DNA of 5,324 nucleotides. Origin: Thermodesulfobacteriota bacterium (GTDB lineage: Bacteria; Desulfobacterota; Dissulfuribacteria; Dissulfuribacterales; UBA3076). Below the pieces are notes generated by a model that had not been told where the DNA came from, did not search any database, and saw nothing but the letters and a program-made list of their open reading frames with translations. The position numbers and the translations under genes are program-made. This document shows, one piece after another, positions 1 through 5,207 of this stretch (positions are counted from its first letter, which is position 1; the number at the start of each line of letters is the position of its first letter). The stretch spans positions 1 through 5,324 of the forward strand of contig QNAY01000117.1 of NCBI GenBank assembly GCA_003645605.1. The letters run 5' to 3'.

Positions 1-2
1 AC

Positions 3-119
3 CCCTCTTTTTGTCATTTCGACCGTAGGGAGAAATCTTTAATGCCTGTATTTTCAGTATGATAAGATTTCTCGCTTTGCTCGAAATGACAGTTTTGGTT
101 AGTTTTCGTTCAGACACTA
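3..119. repeat. Left arm of 117-bp terminal inverted repeat (palindromic intergenic unit)
   Basis: Positions 3-119 match the reverse complement of 5208-5324 with one difference (T at 60, against G at 5267 where A would pair). The unit also folds on itself: 12-22 pairs perfectly with 81-91 (core GTCATTTCGA / TCGAAATGAC), and 30-39 pairs perfectly with 64-73 (GAGAAATCTT / AAGATTTCTC). An internal loop lies at 23-29 against 74-80, and a 24-nt loop at 40-63. There is no ORF of note and no transposase. Units with this GTCATTTCGA...GAGAAATCTT core recur between genes in many bacterial genomes and resemble MITE/REP-type repeats; that is recollection, not a search result. The unit lies just past the stop codon of the minus-strand deformylase gene, so the hairpin could protect or end that transcript, although no T-tract follows it. 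Confidence 0.9.
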
Positions 120-135
120 ATTACAATCGAGTCAG

Positions 136-636
136 CTACTCCTCTCTGGGGCGGATCTTTGGCCACTTCTTCCTAAAAAGGACCTTTCTTACAGGATTCA
201 AGCGGTCAACAAAACATATACCCTTCAGGTGATCCAACTCATGCTGTATACACCGGGCAAGGAGTCCTTCAGCCTCTATCATGACTTCCTTTCCATTCCG
301 GTCATATCCCGTCAGATGCAATCTGAGAGCACGTTTTACAGGGGCGGTGTAGTTCGGGACACTCAAGCAACCCTCTTCACCCACTTCCTCTCCTTCCAAT
401 TCTGTGATACGAGGATTGATTAATACTATAGGATTTGGGCCCTCTTCAGAAGGAGTTACATCCATGATCACCAGTTGCTTGAGTTCACCTATCTGGTTTG
501 CTGCAAGGCCTATCCCTTTGGCTTTGTACATCATTTCCAGCATCTGGTCGATCAGGCCCTGGAATTCCCCGTCTATTCTCTCAACAGGTCGGGCCTCTTG
601 TCTTAATATCTCATGTGGATAGATTAGTATTTTCAT
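136..636 (-). CDS. def: Peptide deformylase
   Basis: A cytoplasmic metallohydrolase of 166 aa that removes the formyl group from the N-terminal formylmethionine of new polypeptides as they leave the ribosome. All three family motifs are present in order: GIGLAANQIG (41-50), EEGCLSVP (87-94) and QHELDHLKG (131-139). By family knowledge Cys90, His132 and His136 bind the metal and Glu133 is the catalytic acid/base. Length is normal for the family, and the basic C-terminal tail is not unusual. The ATG at 636 is chosen because the typical deformylase N-terminus (MKILIYPHEILRQ) begins there. An in-frame GTG at 678 would add 14 residues that do not resemble the family. No Shine-Dalgarno precedes the ATG, but a promoter-like sequence lies so close that the mRNA could be almost leaderless. 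The gene diverges from the DUF434 gene. It is not next to fmt, its frequent partner, within this window. Confidence 0.96.
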   Translation of the reverse strand: MKILIYPHEILRQEARPVERIDGEFQGLIDQMLEMMYKAKGIGLAANQIGELKQLVIMDVTPSEEGPNPIVLINPRITELEGEEVGEEGCLSVPNYTAPVKRALRLHLTGYDRNGKEVMIEAEGLLARCIQHELDHLKGICFVDRLNPVRKVLFRKKWPKIRPREE

Positions 637-645
637 AACAACAAA

Positions 646-674
646 ATAATAATGTCTGCAGGATGGCCAAGCAA
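646..674 (-). promoter_or_regulatory. Candidate sigma-70-type promoter for the deformylase gene
   Basis: Read on the minus strand, a -35-like TTGCTT (669-674) is followed by exactly 17 nt and a -10-like TATTAT (646-651, five of six consensus bases). Only 9 nt separate the -10 from the ATG at 636, so a start site about 7 nt downstream would leave a leader of only a few bases. That agrees with the missing ribosome binding site. The -35 box is weak (three of six consensus bases), and the call rests on spacing and the -10 alone. The 55-bp divergent gap would also have to hold any promoter for the plus-strand genes; only poor candidates are visible there. Confidence 0.35.
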
Positions 675-691
675 GCACTACCTCGGAAATT

Positions 692-1360
692 ATGAGAATC
701 CATGTCCTTAGACAAAACCTTCTGAGACCCGCAGCCCGGGATTTTCGCTTCCTTCTGAGTCGTGGATACCCGAGAAAGTCAGCCCTTTTATTTGTAGGAA
801 ACCACTTCCAGCTCCATCAAGGAGAACGGGACCTGCTTTATCGCGGAGTTTTCACAAAAGAGCAGAGTATGGCACGGTGTGCTAAGATAGTGCGTGTGGG
901 GGCAATCAAAGGGGAAAAACTGATCATAGACGGCCATAACGTACTTATAACTCTTGAAAGTGCCATAAGGGGCAGGTCAGTACTGCTGGCAGATGATAAT
1001 TTCGTCCGGGACATCAGCCGGATATTTCGCCGCTTCAGGCCCACAGATCGTACAAAGGCTGCCTGGACCCTTGTTGAAGGACTCCTTTTGGACTATCCGC
1101 CTTGCCATGTTACAGTACTTCTTGATGCCCCTCTTCCCAAGAGCGGGGAGCTTGCGGCAAGAATCAGACAGTGGATGAAACACGCAAAAATCAAAGGGGA
1201 TGTCACTACAGCCGCAAGACCTGAATCATCCCTTCTGGCGCTTGAAGGTATTAAGGCAAGTGCAGACTCGGTAATCATAGACCGTTCCACCAAAGTTTTT
1301 GACCTTGCAGGCCACATCATAAGACGGAGATTACATGTTAAACCAGTGTTAATTCCATAA
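692..1360 (+). CDS. DUF434 domain-containing protein (DUF434 plus DUF5616-like C-terminal domain)
   Basis: A predicted cytoplasmic protein of 222 aa with no established function. The N-terminal part (about 10-60) carries the hallmark blocks of DUF434: RGYPRKSALLFVGN (24-37) and RDLLYRGVF (46-54). The C-terminal part (about 75-215) matches the domain usually paired with it (DUF5616, as recalled): IIDGHNVLITLES (78-90), ADDNFVRDIS (100-109), VLLDAPLPKSGELA (142-155) and SADSVIIDRS (190-199). The DGxN opening after a hydrophobic strand, with further acidic residues at Asp101/102, Asp145, Asp192 and Asp197, is suggestive of a PIN/NYN-type metal-dependent nuclease fold; this is inference. No membrane segment or signal peptide is seen. 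The ATG follows a weak purine stretch (GGAAA), and the family-like sequence begins soon after it. The gene is 18 bp upstream of plsC and probably co-transcribed with it. Confidence 0.85.
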   Translation: MRIHVLRQNLLRPAARDFRFLLSRGYPRKSALLFVGNHFQLHQGERDLLYRGVFTKEQSMARCAKIVRVGAIKGEKLIIDGHNVLITLESAIRGRSVLLADDNFVRDISRIFRRFRPTDRTKAAWTLVEGLLLDYPPCHVTVLLDAPLPKSGELAARIRQWMKHAKIKGDVTTAARPESSLLALEGIKASADSVIIDRSTKVFDLAGHIIRRRLHVKPVLIP

Positions 1361-1378
1361 CTGTTAATTCGAGAAATT

Positions 1379-2086
1379 ATGAGAGCTGCTTTCACTCCCA
1401 TTGTAGTTGTATTGGCCTTTATGTTCCTCTTTCCTGCTGTCCTGGTAGCAGGCATTGTCGATGATTCAGGGAACTGGATCCACAGACTTGGAAGGCTCTG
1501 GGCAAGAATTATCATTAGGACGTCTGGTGTCAAGATAGAGGTACAGGGCCACGGGCATATACCTAAAGGAAAACCTGTGATATTCGCCTGCAACCATGCA
1601 AGCCAAATTGACATACCTATAGTGCATGAGGCCTTGCCTGTACAATTCCGTTTTGTAGTCAAAAAAGAACTCTTCAAGATACCCCTGTTTGGCTTTGCTC
1701 TGGATCACGCAGGTTATATACCTATTGACAGGTCCGGTGGTAAGGCCGCCCTGCGCAGCGTGCAAGAAGCTGCTGAGAGATTAAAAAAAGGCACACCTAT
1801 AGTCATCTTCCCGGAGGGTACCCGCAGCCCTGACGGCCGATTGATGCCCTTTAAGGTGGGAGGAATACTGATTGCAATTAAGGCCGGATGCCCTATAGTG
1901 CCTGTAGCCATAAGCGGCAGCCACAAAGTGCTTCCCAAGGGGAGCATCATGGTACGCCAGGGCCGAATAAAGGTGACCTTCGGTCTCCCTGTTCAGACTG
2001 TGGGCACAAAAGGCCCTATCCCCAAAGATATTGTGACAAAAGAAGTGTGGGATAGCATTTCCGCCATGCTTGAAGAAAAACCATAG
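1379..2086 (+). CDS. plsC: 1-acyl-sn-glycerol-3-phosphate acyltransferase (PlsC family)
   Basis: A membrane-associated acyltransferase of 235 aa, expected to transfer an acyl chain from acyl-ACP or acyl-CoA to lysophosphatidic acid, giving phosphatidic acid for phospholipid synthesis. The N-terminus has one hydrophobic segment (about 5-26). The four PlsC blocks follow in order: NHASQID (72-78, the HX4D catalytic motif with His73 and Asp78), a block around KKELFKIPLFG (95-105), IPIDR (114-118), FPEGTRS (144-150, glycerol-phosphate binding) and VPVAISG (174-180). Length is typical. The start has a weak GAG element 5 nt before the ATG. It shares the 12-mer GAAATTATGAGA with the start of the preceding gene. 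The gene lies 18 bp after the DUF434 gene and 17 bp before the antiporter gene. An acyl-activating enzyme downstream supports a lipid role. Substrate preference among lysophospholipids cannot be read from the sequence. Confidence 0.93.
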   Translation: MRAAFTPIVVVLAFMFLFPAVLVAGIVDDSGNWIHRLGRLWARIIIRTSGVKIEVQGHGHIPKGKPVIFACNHASQIDIPIVHEALPVQFRFVVKKELFKIPLFGFALDHAGYIPIDRSGGKAALRSVQEAAERLKKGTPIVIFPEGTRSPDGRLMPFKVGGILIAIKAGCPIVPVAISGSHKVLPKGSIMVRQGRIKVTFGLPVQTVGTKGPIPKDIVTKEVWDSISAMLEEKP

Positions 2087-2103
2087 CCAAATCCTTACCA
2101 TTT

Positions 2104-3057
2104 ATGTCGTCCTGGATACTACCTACCGTAGCTTTTATACTGGGGCTGATTATTCTCTCCGGCGGGGCTGAAGCTCTTATTAGAGGAGCCATACGCATAG
2201 CTCGCCTTTGGAAAATCAGTCCCATTGTAATCGGCCTCACCATTGTAGCCTTTGGCACTTCGGCTCCGGAGATGGGCGTGGCATTGTCAGCAGCCCTTTC
2301 CGGCCAGCCTGATATCACCATGGGAAACATCTTGGGGAGCAATATAGCCAATACAGGACTGATCCTGGGGCTTGGGGCCTTGCTCACTCCCCTGCCTGTC
2401 CGTCTGAGGATGCTCAGAATAGAGATACCTTTATTAATAGTGGTAAGCATGGCTCTCTGGGCATTTGCAACAATGGGCCATCTTGGGCGCCTGGCAGGCA
2501 TGATATTACTCATCACCTTTACAACCTATTGTGTGACACTGTACCGTCACAGCCGGGAAAAACCCTATACACTCCAAGTAGAATTTGAAAAGTCTCTCAG
2601 CGACAAGGGTTCCTTTTGGTTTGACCTTGTACTGGTTATAGCGGGGCTGGCGGGGCTGGTTATCGGTTCCAAATCACTGGTTTGGGGAGCTGAAAATATT
2701 GCGGTGTATCTGGGTATACCTGAACTTATTGTTGGCCTGATTCTGACAGCTATAGGCACCTCCCTGCCTGAACTCGCCACAACAGTGGCGGCGGCCCGTA
2801 GGGGCCAGACAGACCTGATCCTGGGAAATGTAATAGGAAGCAATCTAGCTAACCTGTGTGCCGTACTTGGCGTCACTGCTTGTATTACTCCAATTGATAT
2901 CAACCCGGACTTGCTCTACAGAGATTTTCCTGTAATGGTGGCCTTCAGCCTGGTCCTATTGCCTGTTATGAGGATTGGGATGAAAGTGACTCGATGGGAG
3001 GGAGCAGCCCTGCTCCTGTCGTACAGCGTGTATGTTATCTTCTTGGCGGTCTTCTGA
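2104..3057 (+). CDS. Calcium/sodium antiporter (CaCA family, YrbG-like)
   Basis: An integral inner-membrane cation exchanger of 317 aa, expected to export Ca2+ in exchange for Na+ or H+. It has the two inverted alpha repeats of the family. Alpha-1 holds AFGTSAPE (49-56) and GNILGSN (74-80). Alpha-2 holds AIGTSLPE (216-223) and GNVIGSNLAN (241-250). Glu56 and Glu223 are the expected ion-binding acidic residues. Around ten hydrophobic segments alternate with short loops. A polar loop (about 147-170) divides the two halves, as in prokaryotic members. Length is normal (family about 300-350 aa). The start matches the usual family N-terminus, with a hydrophobic helix leading to GGAEALIRGA. No Shine-Dalgarno is visible before the ATG, so translation may rely on coupling to plsC, 17 bp upstream. 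Ion specificity (Ca2+, Na+, K+ or H+) is assigned by family only. Confidence 0.93.
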   Translation: MSSWILPTVAFILGLIILSGGAEALIRGAIRIARLWKISPIVIGLTIVAFGTSAPEMGVALSAALSGQPDITMGNILGSNIANTGLILGLGALLTPLPVRLRMLRIEIPLLIVVSMALWAFATMGHLGRLAGMILLITFTTYCVTLYRHSREKPYTLQVEFEKSLSDKGSFWFDLVLVIAGLAGLVIGSKSLVWGAENIAVYLGIPELIVGLILTAIGTSLPELATTVAAARRGQTDLILGNVIGSNLANLCAVLGVTACITPIDINPDLLYRDFPVMVAFSLVLLPVMRIGMKVTRWEGAALLLSYSVYVIFLAVF

Positions 3058-3077
3058 ATAATGTGTGACCGTTTATA

Positions 3078-3102
3078 GGTTCAGGGTTCAGGGTTCAAGG
3101 TT
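3078..3102. repeat. Left heptamer repeat (GGTTCAG-type) bounding the four-helix-bundle relic
   Basis: Three and a half tandem copies of a 7-bp unit are visible: GGTTCAG, GGTTCAG, GGTTCAA, GGTT. They lie between the antiporter stop and the small ORF at 3111. The repeat faces an inverted counterpart at 3288-3313, so the two form the ends of an inserted cassette of about 236 bp. Confidence 0.8.
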
Positions 3103-3110
3103 AGAGAGCG

Positions 3111-3311
3111 ATGAAAATTGAACGGTTTGAAAATATTGAGGCATGGCAACTGGCACGTGAATTAACAGGGCGTGTATATGGGCTGAATTTCAGGATGTAT
3201 ATCGATCATGCCGGACGCACCCGCGCTGCCATTCGTGGTTTTATCAAGTACTTGCTGGCTTATGAGCAGGGCCGGCGAAATAAAAACAACCCTGAACCTG
3301 TGAACCTGTGA
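3111..3311 (+). CDS. Shrunken four-helix-bundle protein (S23/IVP family), probable internally deleted relic
   Basis: This 66-aa ORF opens with MKIERFENIEAWQLARELT, the characteristic first helix of four-helix-bundle proteins (S23 family, named from 23S rRNA intervening sequences; structurally related to Avd of diversity-generating retroelements). After about residue 25 it jumps to material like the family C-terminus: MYIDHA (29-34) and GFIKYLLAYEQ (43-53). Full members are about 115-130 aa, so helices 2 and 3 appear to be missing while the frame is kept. The last residues (NPEPVNL) are encoded by the right-hand repeat at 3288-3313. A purine-rich GAGAG sits 2 nt before the ATG, and the stop overlaps the GTG of the next gene (GTGA). 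The product is unlikely to fold as the normal bundle. It is probably a decayed cassette gene, though a short expressed peptide is not excluded. No 23S rRNA, reverse transcriptase or template repeat is nearby. Confidence 0.65.
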   Translation: MKIERFENIEAWQLARELTGRVYGLNFRMYIDHAGRTRAAIRGFIKYLLAYEQGRRNKNNPEPVNL

Positions 3312-3313
3312 AC
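3288..3313. repeat. Right heptamer/octamer repeat bounding the four-helix-bundle relic
   Basis: Tandem units of the type CCTGAA / CCTGTGAA occupy this stretch. Its reverse complement reads GTTCAC AGGTTCAC AGGTTCAGGGTT, which faces and resembles the left repeat at 3078-3102. It encodes the tail of the relic ORF and contributes its stop codon and the GTG of the following synthetase gene. Confidence 0.75.
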
Positions 3314-5044
3314 GCTTACAGAAATGTAATGACCTTGCCTGAGATGGTCAGGCGCTCGGCCTGCGAGTTTGAACGCCGGTTCGCACTTATTGCAAGAGAG
3401 CCTCAGGGAGACAGGGGTATCACCTTTGGTGAACTTGGCAGTAAGGTTGAATCCTTGGCCAGAGGACTGATAGCTTGTGGTTTAAAGAAAAACACTAATT
3501 GCGCAATACTTGGGCCGAATTCCCCTGAATGGGCCGTTGCCTATCTGGCCATCACCTCTGCCGGTGGGATCTGTGTACCTATAGATACCCTGTTAAGCGA
3601 AAACGAAATGCTGCACCTGATGGCTGACGCCAAGGTGGATATGGCCTTTGTGGCTCCCAAATTCCTGGACTGCGTACTCGACACCACCAAGGGCTTTCCA
3701 AAACCAAAACAGGTGACAGCCCTGACCCTGGATACCAAAGACATCCCAAGAGATGCGATGCCCTTTGAAGAACTTGTCAGCAAAGGACAACAATCACAAA
3801 AGCCGTTACCATACAGGGTTCCCGAGGACATAGCCGCCATAATCTACACATCAGGTACTACCGGCAGCCCCAAGGGCGTCATGTTGACCCACGGCAACAT
3901 AGTTTCAGACATAACTGCCTGCTATCAGACAATAAAGTTTAAGCAGGATCACTTCCTCTCGGTCCTGCCGATGCACCACATGTTCGAGTGTACGGCCGGC
4001 TTTCTCCTTCCTATATACAGCGGCTCCACAATCACTTTTGCCCGGAGTCTCAAGTCCCGCAGCATACTGGAGGACTTGAAGGCAAGCAGAGCCACTGTGA
4101 TGTTCGGTGTCCCTTTGCTATTCCGGAAAATGCTGGATGGAATCCATAGTGCCATCAGCCGTGCACCTTCTGCACGACAAATGACATTTCACATACTTAT
4201 GAATGCGGTCAAGACAGGTGAAAAGCTGGGCATAAAGAACCTGGGCATACATTTATTCAAAAGCCTCAGAGAACAGGCCGGGCTCGGTTCCCTTCGTTTT
4301 CTGGTGGTTGGGGGCGCCCCGCTTATGCCGGAAATCCCCAGGGAATTCAGGTGGCTGGGAATCAAGATGCTCCAGGGCTATGGGCTTACCGAGGCAAGTC
4401 CGGTACTTACCTTCAACCCTGTGGATAAACCAGTGGATAAAAGCATAGGCAAACTACTTTCCGGTGTAGAGGTAAGGATACTTGAACCGGACGAGACAGG
4501 CGTTGGGGAACTTGCATTTAAGGGTCCAATGATTATGAAAGGATATTATAAGGCCCCTGAGGCCACGCGAGAGGTGCTGGACTCAGACGGCTGGCTGAAG
4601 ACCGGGGACCTGGGTTATCAGGATAAAAAAGGCTATCTGTACATCTGGGGGAGGGCCAAAAACCTCATTATCACTCCTGCCGGGAAAAACGTCTACCCTG
4701 AGGAGATAGAGGCAGAGATCAACCTGAGGCCCTTTATCCTGGAATCAATAGTCTATGGTTACGAAAAAGAGAGTGGAGAAGAAATCCGCGCCATGATAGT
4801 TCCTGACTACGAGGCCATTGGCAAACACTCTCCCAAAAAACACCTGAGCGATCAGGACATACACAAGCTCATAGCCAAAGAGGTCAAAACAGCAAACCAG
4901 ACGCTGGCTGCTTTCAAAAGAGTCAAGTCCTTTATTTTGACAGATGAAGAATTCCCTAAGACCTCTACCCGAAAGATCAAGCGCCACCTCTTTAAGGAGC
5001 TTCGGGCGCATTTACACGTTGGGGAGGGAATCCATAAGCACTAA
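3308..5044 (+). CDS. AMP-dependent long-chain fatty acid synthetase/ligase (FadD/Aas-like)
   Basis: An adenylate-forming enzyme of 578 aa that activates a carboxylic acid, probably a fatty acid, to acyl-AMP and then a thioester with CoA or ACP. Motifs in order are the P-loop YTSGTTGSPKG (180-190), PMHHMFE (221-227), VVGGAPL (333-339), QGYGLTEASP (356-365), DGWLKTGDLG (427-436), the hinge and C-domain block WGRAKNLII (447-455), GKNVYPEEIE (459-468), and the C-terminal PKTSTRKIKR (550-559), where Lys556 should be the catalytic lysine. No signal peptide or membrane helix is seen. The GTG at 3308 overlaps the relic stop and has no Shine-Dalgarno. An in-frame ATG at 3329 (residue 8, MTLPEMVRRSA) is a credible alternative start because family similarity begins there. 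PlsC two genes upstream suggests a phospholipid role, as in Aas-type acyl recycling. A tandem PVDK pair lies at 371-378. Chain length and acceptor are not predictable. Confidence 0.92.
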   Translation: MNAYRNVMTLPEMVRRSACEFERRFALIAREPQGDRGITFGELGSKVESLARGLIACGLKKNTNCAILGPNSPEWAVAYLAITSAGGICVPIDTLLSENEMLHLMADAKVDMAFVAPKFLDCVLDTTKGFPKPKQVTALTLDTKDIPRDAMPFEELVSKGQQSQKPLPYRVPEDIAAIIYTSGTTGSPKGVMLTHGNIVSDITACYQTIKFKQDHFLSVLPMHHMFECTAGFLLPIYSGSTITFARSLKSRSILEDLKASRATVMFGVPLLFRKMLDGIHSAISRAPSARQMTFHILMNAVKTGEKLGIKNLGIHLFKSLREQAGLGSLRFLVVGGAPLMPEIPREFRWLGIKMLQGYGLTEASPVLTFNPVDKPVDKSIGKLLSGVEVRILEPDETGVGELAFKGPMIMKGYYKAPEATREVLDSDGWLKTGDLGYQDKKGYLYIWGRAKNLIITPAGKNVYPEEIEAEINLRPFILESIVYGYEKESGEEIRAMIVPDYEAIGKHSPKKHLSDQDIHKLIAKEVKTANQTLAAFKRVKSFILTDEEFPKTSTRKIKRHLFKELRAHLHVGEGIHKH

Positions 5045-5058
5045 GTTATTTTAAAAGA

Positions 5059-5199
5059 TGAACGTCCAACATCGAACGTCGAACATCCAACATCGAATGA
5101 AAAAATAAACACCCAATACCGAACATTCAACAGCTATTTCTGTTTCTTTATCTTTTCCCATTCAATATTCGATGTTGGACGTTCGATGTTCGATGTTCA
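5059..5199. repeat. Inverted heptamer repeat with gene-free core (collapsed cassette?)
   Basis: The left arm 5059-5099 and right arm 5159-5199 are inverted copies matching at 35 of 41 positions. Each is built from tandem degenerate heptamers of the form (G/C)AAC(A/G)TC. In the left arm they read GAACGTC, CAACATC, GAACGTC, GAACATC, CAACATC. The 59-bp AT-rich core (5100-5158) holds no ORF worth calling. It lies 14 bp after the stop of the synthetase gene, where the RNA could form a long imperfect hairpin. The layout (tandem heptamers facing each other) repeats that of the cassette at 3078-3313 with a different heptamer. With 5045-5058 and 5200-5207 this makes up the gene-free stretch before the terminal repeat; no terminator with a T-tract is seen. 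Confidence 0.85.
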
Positions 5200-5207
5200 T
5201 TACTAAA

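Noticed and set aside
3..119. Insertion-sequence end with an adjacent transposase
   Set aside because: No transposase-like protein is encoded anywhere in the window, and no target duplication can be identified.
229..622. Plus-strand short frames within the deformylase region
   Set aside because: They are antisense to the deformylase, which carries all three catalytic motifs.
634..678. Upstream GTG start for the deformylase at 678
   Set aside because: The extra 14 residues are unlike the family N-terminus, and the purine-rich GAGG before it is too close to the GTG.
1093..1677. Minus-strand open frame of 194 codons across the DUF434 and plsC genes
   Set aside because: It lies antisense to two well-supported genes. 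Its sequence is rich in Ser, Thr and Ile with no recognisable domain, and it spans their junction, as expected for a shadow frame.
2016..2516. Minus-strand open frame of 166 codons opposite the antiporter
   Set aside because: It is the complement of a membrane-protein gene with clear CaCA motifs. The translation has no family resemblance.
3111..3311. 23S rRNA intervening sequence
   Set aside because: The protein family is known from such insertions, but no rRNA sequence surrounds it; the neighbours are protein-coding genes.
3078..3313. Diversity-generating retroelement with an Avd-like gene
   Set aside because: The four-helix-bundle family is related to Avd, but the window has no reverse transcriptase, template repeat or variable repeat, and the gene is internally deleted.
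5059..5199. Possible CRISPR array
   Set aside because: Units are degenerate 7-mers with no spacers and are arranged as inverted arms; no cas gene is nearby.
5045..5207. Rho-independent terminator after the synthetase gene
   Set aside because: The inverted heptamer arms can pair, but they are imperfect, separated by 59 bp and not followed by a T-tract.
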